A stretch of DNA of 20,924 nucleotides, taken from the NCBI GenBank assembly GCA_013423325.1, contig BLJB01000296.1, forward strand, positions 1 through 20,924, in the 5' to 3' direction. Shown piece after piece: positions 1 to 9,637 of this stretch. The notes under the pieces were generated by a model that saw only the letters and a list, made by a program, of their open reading frames with translations, ran no database searches and was not told the DNA's origin. The position numbers and the translations under genes are program-made. Position 1 is the first letter of the stretch; every line of letters starts with the position of its first letter. This DNA comes from Usnea hakonensis (taxonomy: Eukaryota; Ascomycota; Lecanoromycetes; Lecanorales; Parmeliaceae).

Positions 1-1175
1 CCTGGAGCCGCATTGCGTTGCATCAGGCGGAAAGGCGAACTAAACAAGGCAGAACCAGGCAGGTATCCCCGGCCTCAATTCCCTTTGCCCTCTTAAGAAA
101 TACAGAAACAGTCTTCTCTGGGGACAATTGATCAAGTCTGGGCCTAACAAATCATAGCCTCACCGGTAAAGTCTATGGTTTGCGTTTGACAGCCACTTAT
201 GCGGCCGATACCTTCACATCTCTACTTACTTTGTTTCAGGACAATAGTCAACTTGTTGGGGGCTGGTAGACGAGTCCTAGAACGGAATTAAAGATCAGTG
301 TCACCACCCAACTGCATCTGCATCCTGGCCTGTTGGATGCGAGCAAATGGCTGTAAGACCCTTATACAGGAGAAGCCATGCTGCCAGAGTTATTGGCTAC
401 TGTGGAACCAACATCCTGACATGGCCTATGGTGAACCGAATGAGGAGAAGCCTCGAGAACTTGGCTGATTGGACGATGAGCTCCTACGATCGCCCTAATT
501 GTTGGTTTCGCTAGGTTCTAGGTCTAGGTCACTCACAGGCTACTGTTTACTCAGGCACGCTGCACCTAGAGCTCCGGGTATCCGCTCTCCGCGTAAATGA
601 GTCACAAGCTGCTGATCTTCTGGGTATTAGACATTTACCTCATGAGAAAGGATTTCTGTAATGGAGTAAGGAGCGACAGAATGAGTCATAGGGCGCCAAT
701 GCTTACTTAGTCACGTCTAAGAGTTCTTTCCAACCACCGTCTCAACAAACATCATACCACACTCAAAATCAGTGTTGGAATATATGACTATATTATGGTG
801 ATCATATAGAGGCCTGATATGAGTTTCAATTATCATGCATTAATGCTATGTAATTGTGTTGCTTGTAGTATGAAAAAAGGGGAAAGGAAAGTGGTAGTAG
901 TGCTGAAATCTCTGAAATTGCGGGGCGACTAATCGCTGACTAATCACACCCTGAGCCGTCTATTGGCTGAATTCCAACAATCAGTATGTACTTTTACATA
1001 TTCATTGCCATACACGCTTAAATTTGTGTATTTGCACACTCAGTTGAAGATAGGCTTTTGTTTTGCTGTCTGTCTGTCTGCTTGCTCGCAACGGGGATTG
1101 AACCAGGACGGTAGTTGATAGTATGACGTGACATATCCCCGCGAAGACCAAAATCGTCTCGAAGTGACCACATCC
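1..1175. other. Intergenic region, no gene recognised
   Basis: I see no long open frame, no recognisable protein motif and no RNA gene here. There is a short TGTC microsatellite near 1067-1080 and an AT-rich stretch around 780-860 holding a TATATGA/TCATATA inverted pair. The sequence is ordinary mid-GC DNA. Confidence 0.5.
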
Positions 1176-1302
1176 TTAAGTATGGATCTCAGTCCTCTTC
1201 CGTGAAAGATCCCTTCCTTGCGTCTTCGATATTCCACGCGGTTTCCCCCATCTCCTGTCTGGTTTAGTGCCTGCAACGCGACCTTTAGGTTTGGACCGTG
1301 GG
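1176..1302 (-). pseudogene. Displaced 3' coding end cut off by the hAT-type element
   Basis: Reading the minus strand from the left target-site copy, the frame that would continue the gene at 1753-2456 stays open to a TAA at 1176-1178. It encodes about 40 residues rich in Lys and Arg (for example a GKPRGISKTQGRD stretch), the same character as the upstream protein. If the element and one 8-bp target copy are removed in thought, the frame passes through the junction without shift. This is therefore probably the original C-terminus, now cut off because the element contributes an earlier stop. The inference rests on reading frame and composition only. Confidence 0.5.
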
Positions 1303-1310
1303 AACGGAGC
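1303..1310. repeat. Left target-site duplication of hAT-type element
   Basis: AACGGAGC, identical to 1753-1760 on the other side of the element. Eight-base duplications are the hallmark of hAT-superfamily insertion. Confidence 0.85.
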
Positions 1311-1752
1311 CAAGGTTCCCGATAGTTCAACCACGAACCGGCTAACTAATAGTTGGACCAGTCCAATTTGGCAGTTGGTTGAACGGTTTATACTATTCGT
1401 AAATAGTCGGTCGACTGTTTATAGTCGGTGAACTACTAGTTCAACTAATAGTCCAGAATTCCCTTAGATTTACTAAGACTAAGCCCTTTCGGGCTAGCGT
1501 ATCTTAGTAGTCTAGCCCGAAAAGTCTTAGCGTTATCAGATCTATCGGACTAAGGCTAAATAAATATCACAGTATAGCCGTTACCCACGATTATTAGAAG
1601 TACGTAAAATCTTTTGGCCTAAACCAGCAGTTGAACCGTCCAACTGCTAGTTTAACGGTTTACCTTTTTCAACCGACTACGAACTGTATATATAGCCTCA
1701 GTTGAACCAGTCCAGACTTTTTAGACCAACGGTTGAACTATCGGGAACCTTG
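1311..1752. mobile_element. Non-autonomous hAT-type miniature element (442 bp)
   Basis: The ends are perfect 22-bp inverted repeats at 1311-1332 and 1731-1752, starting CAAGGTTCCCGATAG. They are flanked by identical 8-bp direct copies of AACGGAGC. The interior has no transposase-like ORF. It carries many short copies of GTTCAAC/GTTGAAC and GGACCAGTCC-type words near both ends, as expected of subterminal transposase-binding sites, and a strong central hairpin. Terminal CA, 8-bp duplication and small size point to a hAT-derived miniature element that would need a transposase in trans. It lies inside the minus-strand gene 1698-2456. The intact ends and duplication suggest a fairly recent insertion. 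Confidence 0.85.
1473..1530. repeat. Central hairpin of the hAT-type element
   Basis: TTTCGGGCTAG (1487-1497) pairs perfectly with CTAGCCCGAAA (1512-1522) around a 14-base loop. An outer arm CTAAGAC (1473-1479) pairs with GTCTTAG (1524-1530). The structure lies in the middle of the element. Confidence 0.75.
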
Positions 1753-2456
1753 AACGGAGCTGAGCTCAACGCGGCACTAGACGTTGATGTGCTCATCCTC
1801 TCTTTCTGTTTCCATGTCCGATCGCTTGCATGCAGCGTGACCTCGGTAGGCTGGAGTTGTGCATTTCTCCCCAGTTCGGCAGCTAAATCCGCTTCCAATG
1901 CACCGGACCTCTTTTGGTTGGTAGATAACCGGCGGCTTCTGCGCGGAGCAACATTGGCAGGCGGAGGGGGTGATATCGTCATGTTAAGGCCTTGAGTTTG
2001 ACCACCGTCACGCTCTGCGGAGATCTTTGACGGTCGTCGGGGGCGGGGGATTTTCCTTCCAGCGGCTTTTGATACTTTTGATGGATGGATTAGACCAAGC
2101 GCAGAATTTGCTGAAGCTCGCTTTTTGTTTTTGTCCGATTTTTGTTTACCTCGCAGGGTCGATCTGCTAGATCGGTTGGATCTGAGGTCCTTGAGCGTGG
2201 TTTGACTTGACTTCGATGCTCTTTTTGGTAGCATGGCTTGATCCTCGAGAGGGTTTGAGGTAGATACTTCCCTCGTCGAGACGGCGCATTCGGCGCGAAG
2301 TGCTGAAAGCTGTTGTTCTACCCATTTCAACCGCGACTCTGGAGGTCCGATTTGCTTTCGCGCTTCTTCGACGTAAGATCGGGCGTCTTCAGCATCGGAA
2401 TGGTATCGCTCGGCTGTATTTGCCCACCCTTGCAGTGCACAATGATTCTCTGTATC
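1698..2456 (-). CDS. Basic protein of unknown function, 3' end supplied by inserted element
   Basis: The minus-strand frame is open from a probable exon start at 2456 (after a TTGCCAG acceptor) to a TGA at 1698. The N-terminal part is hydrophilic and helix-like (GWANTAERYHSDAEDARSYV, then ESRLKWVEQQLSALRAE), possibly a coiled coil. The rest is Ser/Arg/Lys-rich and looks disordered and nuclear, with KQKSDKNKKR, GRKIPRPRRP and APRRSRRLS. No catalytic domain is recognised. The last 18 codons and the stop lie within the hAT-type element. A TGA sits just upstream of the proposed acceptor, so an earlier exon is expected but was not located. Open length, composition and the frame through the insertion support a real gene; function is unknown. 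Confidence 0.5.
   Translation of the reverse strand, partial: DTENHCALQGWANTAERYHSDAEDARSYVEEARKQIGPPESRLKWVEQQLSALRAECAVSTREVSTSNPLEDQAMLPKRASKSSQTTLKDLRSNRSSRSTLRGKQKSDKNKKRASANSALGLIHPSKVSKAAGRKIPRPRRPSKISAERDGGQTQGLNMTISPPPPANVAPRRSRRLSTNQKRSGALEADLAAELGRNAQLQPTEVTLHASDRTWKQKERMSTSTSSAALSSAPFKVPDSSTVGLKSLDWFN
1753..1760. repeat. Right target-site duplication of hAT-type element
   Basis: AACGGAGC, identical to 1303-1310. It begins directly after the right terminal inverted repeat. Confidence 0.85.
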
Positions 2457-2679
2457 CTGGCAATATTGTAATCAAGAAGGAGATCGAGCACTGCAGGTTA
2501 GTCTTCGAAGAACAAATATGGGCTTCAGACAATTGTGACGTTTGTCAATAAAGAGACCTGGCCGGTGAAGCTTGACCCTGGGAGGGTGCAGATGACGTGT
2601 CAGTAGTCTGGGTGGAAGTACGGACCTTAACCCCCGAGAGAATGTAACTGGTCCTTCAACTTCGGTTACAGGTGGCTAC

Positions 2680-3048
2680 TCAAGTTACTGCAAGATAAGT
2701 AGATAGTAAGAGGGCTTCTTCACTTGTCGTTCTCCGATGACTAGGCCTTACCAATTTGAGAATGATGTTCAAAATTACTCTTGCATAAGCTTTCCTTACC
2801 GTGTCGGCTTTGAATTTGAGGCACGCATTGTTTATTGCAAGGGATTCCCCCACAACGCGATTCATTCCCATCACACTCGCACCATTAAGAATGCAAATTG
2901 GGCATGAGGCGCTGCCCACTGAATCCTGGAAGAGCGCCATGGTTTCAACTGAGAAAAGAGTAGGCTGTGACCCGTTTGCCATTTCGTATTCTAGTCTGTG
3001 CCACATGTCAATCTGTATCACCGCTGTGTCCGACAGGAGCTTTGTCAT
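2680..3048 (-). CDS. Possible small hypothetical protein (122 aa)
   Basis: An ATG-initiated open frame of 122 codons. It begins MTKLLSDTAVIQIDMWHR and contains a CPIC pair, then a helix-like LKFKADTVRKAYARVILNII stretch. No family is recognised. A good donor-like GGTAAGG occurs twice near the 3' end, so the true product could be spliced and differ at its C-terminus. Overlapping frames on the plus strand are also open, which lowers confidence. It could be a chance frame or an exon of a decayed gene. Confidence 0.22.
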   Translation of the reverse strand: MTKLLSDTAVIQIDMWHRLEYEMANGSQPTLFSVETMALFQDSVGSASCPICILNGASVMGMNRVVGESLAINNACLKFKADTVRKAYARVILNIILKLVRPSHRRTTSEEALLLSTYLAVT

Positions 3049-5276
3049 TTGTAGATAAATTTCAATTTCATTGGGTCGCTATTTCTAGGAAGATACTCCC
3101 GAGATACTCTAGAGTTAAGGGAGTCCTGTCAGTCCTTGTCTTCTTTAGCGTGGGGGGAAAATTCCTATGTCGTAATCTTACAACAATAGACAGACATGAT
3201 CAATTCCAAGGGAAAACATACAGCTGGTATATTGCCCGATCGGCACACGTCAGCCCCCAAGTTGCTGCATCTTCTGCAAATCTATGGCAAGACTACTCAC
3301 AAAGGCTTTTCCATAAATGTACCGCTCACATGTTGTTTCTATGTCTTTTACCGGTTCACTTTTGCATGTAGATTCGACTGGTAATCCGTAGCATAATACT
3401 GTTTGAACATGCAACGCAAGACACTATCTGTAAAGTCTCATATTTCATGCCGTGCTATGCATCTGTATAAGTAAAATGATAGACCTGCCCCCCACCGCTC
3501 TCCCCGCAGGGCTTACAGCTGCCTTGTTGTAAGGTCAAATTTCGCTGGCTCCGCAATCTCTGTGCTCTGCTGTTGAGATGCAGTTCTGCTATTGCGGGCA
3601 CCATTATAGTTAAAATTGGTCTTCTAGTTAGTGACTATTTGTTTTCGTTTGCTAGGCTCTTCCCATGATACAAGGCTGGCGGGACTGGTCCGAACCTTTC
3701 TCATTGGTTGTTTAAAAGGTTCACTGGCGTACCACAAGGCTCTCGTCAACCATGACACAATCAATATCCATGCCAAGTCTAGCAATAGATCTAACTCTCC
3801 TTGAGATTGATCGAAAGATGCTTTGGTATTGGCAAAGGACGAAAGGGTCAGTCGCAATGTGTACAACTGGTCTTTCAGCACTAACTATTATGTAGTGGAA
3901 GCCTTTGCGAAAGACCTAGTGCTCATCAGGCCGCAACGCTGGCTAACAAAGCAGAATTTCCCAATGGCAATTGCCTGAAAGCTACCAAAAACCCCTCCAC
4001 GTCTTCTTACATGTGCTCCTCATTCACAGCCTAGAAGATATCCAGGCTGCCCTCTAACGGGTTGCAGTGACGATCTCCAAATTCTAAGCTTGCACGGTAA
4101 TCGCTGCATATAAAAAGCTTTAATGGCGGTACTTTGGCCACGTTGCAGAACATAAACGCCCAATAATACCTCTACTCCAGACCCTCAACGGTCCGTGAGC
4201 GATCACGTCCAATGATACTCACATTCCTACACAAACTCAGCCCTGATCGCTACCCACTTTCCACATCCATGAAAGTCGCTAGATAGTCAAAGAGAGTGTA
4301 GCAGTAGCTTTGAAGGCTTGTGACATGACAAGGCTTGAGCGGCCCATATCTCCCGTTGATAGGCGAGACGATGAGGTGGGAGGTATAGGAATATGTCAGA
4401 AAAGCTTAGCGAGTGGGGGAAGAAGAATGTGGAAAACCAATAGGAGGTTGGCCTCAGTATTCTTCGTTTGTATTGGTTGTCTAGTAGAGGATCGGATGAG
4501 CGACACCCCTGCCTAGTTAGCCTCAAATTTGCTGTTTCCACCAAAGAGAAGGAGAATCGGACTCGCGACACCCTTGTCTAGTTGGTCTCAACATTTTTCA
4601 TCTGCATTAGCTGTCTCAGACAAGAACAAGGTGGAGTCGGATTGGCAGCAGACCAGAGGATCCCCGTTTAGTTGACCTTGGATTCTTTATCCCTCACTAG
4701 TTAGAGCTTTTGTGTCGATATTCGCATAAATCAAGTCGCGTTGAGATGCAAGAACATATTATCGTCATGACTCTATTTATACAAGCCTAACGTTTGACCG
4801 TCATAAGCCGAATACAAGATTACAGGATAGAATGTTTTTTTTGGTAGGAAAACACGTATCTCCGATTGATCGATTGGTCGAGGTCTTCGTTATCATCTTT
4901 TCGTAGGAAGTGATATTGCTAGACTGCATGAACGCAGAGGTTAGGCTCGTGAGGGTCTGTAGAAGCTACAATATAAGCCAACCGTCCTGCCTCCTCCACG
5001 AGGCTGAGATTGCCTAGACGCCCAATGACGCATAAATCAAGCAAGCCTAGGCAAAAGTGGTAACGTAGTACCGCCAAGGCCATTTCGGACTGAAGACACT
5101 TATATAGAGCATGGAAAGGTGTTTCATGATGAATTTCAACTCCATTGCTCAGCAGAGAGGTGAGTGAAACATTCCTTAGTCGATATGTCTCCTACTAATC
5201 AATATATCAAGCCCTTCTTTCAATATCACTCGATAGTCTACGACATTGCTACCCTCACAGAAGTTACTCTACCATA
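3049..5276. other. Long region without a convincing gene
   Basis: Several 60-95 codon frames occur on both strands (for example minus 3624-3881 and minus 4287-4571), but none has a family signature, a good start and consistent splice signals together. Around 3210-3330, minus, short protein-like stretches occur in different frames and could be a decayed gene. A degenerate tandem repeat lies at 4448-4703. A TATA-like TATATAGAG at about 5101-5109 lies upstream of the small ORF at 5277. Confidence 0.4.
4448..4703. repeat. Degenerate tandem repeat, about 3.5 units of 64-90 bp
   Basis: Units begin with variants of GGCCTCAGTATTC, AGCCTCAAATTTG, GGTCTCAACATTT and GACCTTGGATTC (starts near 4448, 4518, 4582 and 4672). 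Each full unit ends in a CTAGTT/TTTAGTT word after a CGACACCC or GATCCCC block. Units differ in length and sequence, so this is an old array. No function is evident. Confidence 0.45.
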
Positions 5277-5480
5277 ATGACGACCAATTCGGGAGATTCC
5301 GGCTTTTGCAAGAATACTAGCTGTCAACATGCAAACAATGAACATAAACGTCGAAAGTGTAAGTCGCCAGGCTGCACAAAGATGTGGAAACGATGTCAAG
5401 TTGCCGGGAAGTGTAACGGCGAACACTACAGGATTTGCGTGAAGTGCACTGACCATCCAGGTGCAGAGCCAGATTGGTAG
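5277..5480 (+). CDS. Small cysteine-rich hypothetical protein (67 aa)
   Basis: A complete ATG-to-TAG frame encodes 67 residues with eight cysteines, spaced as CxxxxC near residues 11-16, CxxxxC near 28-33, single cysteines near 40 and 46, and a CxxC near 54-57. It is rich in Lys, His and Asn, with EHKRRKCKSPGC and GKCNGEHYRICVKC blocks. No signal peptide is present, so the cysteines look more like a small zinc-binding fold than a secreted disulfide protein. That is inference; I do not recognise a named family. The start has A at -3, and a TATA-like element lies about 170 bases upstream. The antisense frame on the same DNA is treated as a shadow. Confidence 0.5.
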   Translation: MTTNSGDSGFCKNTSCQHANNEHKRRKCKSPGCTKMWKRCQVAGKCNGEHYRICVKCTDHPGAEPDW

Positions 5481-5874
5481 TCGTGTGTCATACTGGTTTC
5501 TGGGTTTTACAGATGTGTGAAATGGCTGGCTTAAGGTTTCCTTTTGTGAAAGATTCAATAATCGCTTCAACAGTACGCAGACTTTAGGCATTTAACATGA
5601 ACTAAATCGAATTTTGTCGTTACCGTGCATGCCTAAGGAGCTTATCAATGGCTTAGTAATTCTTGTTGGGTGCCCACGCACCTGATAATGTAGCCTTGGC
5701 TCAAGGTATCCAATTGACCTTCGCCAAGCCTAGCCTCCTTATTGCTGCCAAGAGCCAAGAAAACTAGGTCTGAGCGTCCTCAACAAACTGCTGCCTTCAG
5801 ATTTGAGCCTCGCATTATGATACTATCGTTTTATCTCAAATCTCTGTTCCTCGTATTTTTTGCTTCTGGCATTC
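5481..5874. other. Intergenic spacer
   Basis: No gene recognised. The segment should hold the 3' region of the small ORF and the promoter and leader of the next gene. A plus-strand frame from 5742 overlaps the next gene's start out of frame and shows no family features. Confidence 0.4.
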
Positions 5875-7816
5875 ATGGCCACGCAAGGAGATTTTATCAT
5901 GAAGCGGACGAGAATCTCATCTCCACAACCTGGGGATGGAATATGCCCTACAGATTTTCAATACCAAGATACGCTAACAGCCAGCTATAGAGAATGGGCA
6001 AAACTATTATCAGAAGCGAAAGAAAACGCAGACGACCTTCACATAGCTGATGATCTCTTGGAACTCGTCGAGCGGACTCCAGAGCTTTACGCACACCCCT
6101 CAAAAGCATTCGTAATCCACGATCAGCCCTATCCTCAGCTTAAATACGCTCTGGAATGGCTAACTACAAGAGATTCGGCATGTGAACGGCCCACTAAGCG
6201 GTCATATCACTATCTAAACATAGGAGTCGTTCAACCCCTAGCGTGCGAATACTCAAACGCTTCTGAGAACGCTTGCTCGTGGCCAGGGTTTCAGCCAGGC
6301 CAAATAAAACATCTCTCCCATCTTATACTGGCTTGGGCTTTTATATTATCCTCTCGGTGGGTAGAGATTCTCGCTGCGGCAGGGGAAAAGGCAGCGATGA
6401 ACCAGAGTGAGAAGATCGAAAAGGGAACCTTCTGGAAGGTAGTTATTGGACGGCAATGGCAGGCCACTATGATTCGTGGCGGCAAGACCTTTTACGCACC
6501 TTGGTGTACTGGTCGACGTATTGTGGCTCCTGAGTACGTTCGCCACTACGCAACCACCGTTCTCCCAGGCTTACGCGTTCGCCTAGTGTGAACAAAGTAG
6601 AAGCGCACCCAGATTCGCTTTATGCCTTTCAGCTCCTGGAAACTTTTTGCTTGTCGGAATGTATTACGAAAGAAAGTACTGCCATGGCGCTTGCTGTGGT
6701 CTTGATGTCCCCGAAGTATAGGGCTGGCCCGATAAAACCTCCACCTTTGGCCGCACCAGAGGGCGTCTATCGTTATTCAGGCGTCGACGAGAAGTACTAC
6801 AAAAGGTTGTCCAAATGTCTCAGTCGGTGTATAACGCTGAGCTGTTGTGACGAAGGCATTGCTTCCCTGTTATGCAGTGCATTTTTCGAGCCTAAAGTGC
6901 CCTGTAACTTGATTGGGGCCCACTTGTCCGGCGTTAGAAAAGCGATCGAACCAGCGAGGAGTGATCCGAAGGTCTTTGCTCGCCTAATGGCCAGGCAAAA
7001 TCCAAAAATCTCTGCGTTGTGGCTTGCAGCAATCTGGACGGGTCACGCAGGCAAACTTTTAGACTCTGCTTTGGGGGGCATGCCACCCATCAGTCTTCCA
7101 GTGGTGTCTTGGACGGGGGCTTTACAATCTTTCATCCAAGCTGACTATTACTCAATCTCAAATCGGGATGGATTTGTCCCACGCGCCGAAGAGTTTAGTG
7201 CCATCTATCTCGTTCACCCTAATGCTACCATCCCGTTTACACCATCACCGCCATTTGGAGAAATAGCGATATCAGATATCAGTCTTGAAGCTCGAAGGCA
7301 TTTGCTGCACGACCATCAAATGATGGAGTCTACGACATACTGGATCTTTGAGGCAGAGGAACTACACCCTGCTCAGGAGAAGTCCGAGATAGTAGAACGT
7401 CCTATTTTCCGCCTACCACCGATTGCTCGAGTTTCCAATGAAAATATTTCCAAAGCAAAGTAAGTGATAAACTGCGACACCTAAAAAGATATGGCTGATC
7501 CTGCATCAGCCGTTTTGAAGACGCTGTCGACAGAGTGTCCAGTGACGCCACTCTCAATCTGTTCGCGTGGTACAGAGACCTTGAGGGAGGCCTGTGGCTC
7601 GAAGAAAACCAAGAAAAACATGCATGGATCATTTACGATTCAGACGAAGACGACTCTCCAGGAGACGAAAAATCCGATCCTCTATCAGATGATTCTCGTA
7701 TTCGGAGCTGGCAAGAGAGTACGAGCTCCAACGTCGCTTTGGCTCCGTCGCCTGGTGATATGAGTTCAAGTTGCACTATGCCTGAGCTGAACCTGACAGC
7801 AAACCCTTCTGTTTAA
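5875..7816 (+). CDS. Large ascomycete protein of unknown function, with a frame break near 6534-6590
   Basis: The frame starts at ATG 5875 (MATQGDFIMK) and runs to a TGA at 6589. A second frame, open from 6534, continues the same protein to 7459. A canonical 50-base intron (7460-7509: GTAAGTG donor, GGCTGAT branch, CAG acceptor) joins in phase to the last exon ending at 7816. The whole product would be about 618 residues. The sequence has the feel of a widespread ascomycete family without known function: a Trp- and Gly-rich core (GRQWQATMIRGGKTFYAPWC, then GRRIVAPEYVRHY), an ESTAMALAVVLMSPKYR block and ATIPFTPSPPFG near the C-terminus. The last exon adds an acidic tail (YDSDEDDSPGDE). The frame break falls within the conserved core and is more likely a small indel than an intron; the only splice pair that restores frame gives a 35-base intron (6534-6568), shorter than normal. 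It may be a recent pseudogene or a sequence error. Confidence 0.6.
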
Positions 7817-8473
7817 ATGTCTTAGATGGAATGAGACAAGCGTGGGCTTTGGCTTAGATTGGACTCTGCAGCAAGGGGCGAACGCGGCTCTATGTTGTCG
7901 GTCAGTCATTCTCAACATGAACTATACATGCAGCACAGGGTGATACAAAAACATGAAAGTGCGCGATACGCGCATGTACGTCTGCTATGAACGGTATGTT
8001 GAGTGGAAGAATGCGGCTTAGAGCACAAGATTAGAGTTCATTAGTTCGTTGCCTCCATTACAGGTTGAACATAAGCGGTATTGATAGCATACAATCTTAA
8101 AGATGCTCGCGCGACATCTACATTTGGATCAACATTGAATAGTTTTTGGCCGTGCTCTGATACAGCTTTCGCGTGGAGATAATTTTTCTACTGGCTAAGT
8201 CGGGACTATAAAAGTATGAGGGGCTAATAGGGGACCGGGTCCCATAGAGAATCAGGGACTTTTCGCTCTTAGAGTTCCTTAGCGAGTGCTCCCGATCTCA
8301 ATCTCTGGACGTATGTGTGGGGAGTACCTCTCCAGCGAGTACTGCCCCGCATCAGAGGCAACATCAGCACCAAGAACCTGGCTCGAATGGCCCTCGCCAA
8401 TGGGGCTGTTGACAGAATCCGGTGCAACTTATCCGTCGTGGATTGCACGAGCATTCATTTTCCTTAGGAAGTC
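7817..8473. other. Spacer with one short open stretch
   Basis: No full gene model. On the plus strand 8273-8464 is open without a good start codon and reads as protein-like (APDLNLWTYVWGVPLQRV, then NISTKNLARMALANGAVDR). It may be an exon relic of unknown family. The rest is featureless. Confidence 0.3.
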
Positions 8474-9025
8474 CTACACCTTATCCCATGACTTACTCTG
8501 CAGCTCGTACTGACATACATTTGCGCCAGCAGCCCTCAAGTATTCAACTGGAATCTCGTACACTCCATCCATCTTGACATAAGACTTCTTCTCGCTATAA
8601 TTCCAAGCGTCCCAGCTGTTCCACAATTTCAGCTGAATTCCACTATGTTGATTCTTCTTCGACGGATATATGGGTAGGTATTCAATGCACTGTAATATAG
8701 AGGCGGCACTGGATGTAATCTGCTCATAAAAAATATCATTCATTTGCACTGCACGCTCAGTGTTAGAAACATACTGACAGAGACTACCTTGACCCAATTC
8801 CATCGATCCGCCCATTCAAATACCATGACCATGTGATCGCGTGCCGCCTTGGTCAGGCACGCGTCGGTCGTAGCATATTGCTGACTTATTCCTGTTTGTG
8901 AGAAGACTGTAGAATTTGCCGTGGGGTAGGTTTTGGGAGCGCATGTTGGACAAACAGCTCGAGCTGGAGACTGGCTTGCGGTAGACACGCTGACTGCACA
9001 AGGTGTCACTGTGACGAAAACGGGG
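8474..9025 (-). CDS. Two-exon hypothetical protein, possibly secreted (5' end not found)
   Basis: The first visible exon (up to about 9025, down to 8824) reads VFVTVTPCAVSVSTASQ and continues Ser/Thr/Ala-rich with a CPTC pair. A 50-base intron (8774-8823: GTATTT donor, TCTCTGTCAG acceptor) joins it in phase 0 to a second exon ending at 8474. Exon 2 holds NDIFYEQITSSAASILQC and an aromatic-rich part (LKLWNSWDAWNYSEKKSY). The Thr/Ser-rich, cysteine-containing start resembles extracellular fungal proteins, but no signal peptide was found. An upstream exon is required because the frame closes just before the putative CTAAAG acceptor. The miniature element at 9165-9450 lies directly upstream and may interrupt the 5' part or promoter. 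No family is recognised. Confidence 0.42.
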
Positions 9026-9164
9026 CTTTAGAGTCAGAGAAACACAAATGGAGATTGATGGCAGTAACAAGTCCTGGTAATGAGCTTTCAATTGTCTTTA
9101 CTTCAGCCTCACGAGCCAGCAACTCCGGGGCGGTAACAATTATGTAAGGCTTTTCCTATCGTTA

Positions 9165-9450
9165 TTAGCGTGTGCAAGAAGCTTGCGAATCGCTTAGCAC
9201 TTTTTTCAACAATTTACACACCTCACCACCCGAAAAGTGACATTGCCTTTTATCAACATCATTATTATTTAAATGTTTTTACAGGGTCGAAATCCTTAGT
9301 AAGAGACGACTAACATTAGTATTAAGATTTATCTAAGATTCGTCATAGCTATAGAGCTATATTATTGACCTAGAAAGGCAATATCTTGGCAATATCACTT
9401 TAGGTCGAAAAAAAGTGCCAAGTGATTCGCAAGCTTCTTGCACACGCTAA
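9165..9450. mobile_element. Miniature inverted-repeat element (286 bp) with TA target duplication
   Basis: Long imperfect terminal inverted repeats start TTAGCGTGTGCAAGAAGCTT at the left end and are matched on the opposite strand at the right end (about 9408-9450). They cover roughly 40 bases with two clear mismatches and one length difference in a T run. TA dinucleotides flank both ends (9163-9164 and 9451-9452). A second inner pair (AAAGTGACATTGCC at the left, its near-complement around 9378-9400) means much of the element could fold back on itself. It has no ORF. TA duplication and structure suggest a Tc1/mariner- or pogo-derived MITE, which is an inference from the ends only. Confidence 0.75.
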
Positions 9451-9637
9451 TAGCGCATCAGTAATTTCAAAGACACACAAAAAGCTTCTGCTGAGACATT
9501 AGCACTCCTCTGGTTTTGCATATAACCCCCGGCTTTCCCTTCCAATCCCCCATCTTCCGCATACAGGTGACCTGCTGATATTAAGGTGATAAGCAGGTAA
9601 CTACTTTCATATGCTATGAAGCTGACATTCACCATAG

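Noticed and set aside
1085..1115. B-box-like GGTTCAATCCC on the minus strand, suggesting a tRNA
   Set aside because: No acceptor stem, anticodon arm or proper A box can be built around it, and the T stem has mismatches.
4287..4571. 94-codon minus-strand frame rich in Ser/Phe/Leu
   Set aside because: It overlaps the degenerate tandem repeat and has no family signature or splice support.
6534..6568. 35-base intron restoring the frame of the 5875-7816 gene
   Set aside because: It is shorter than the other introns in the window and would remove a conserved-looking block. An indel is simpler.
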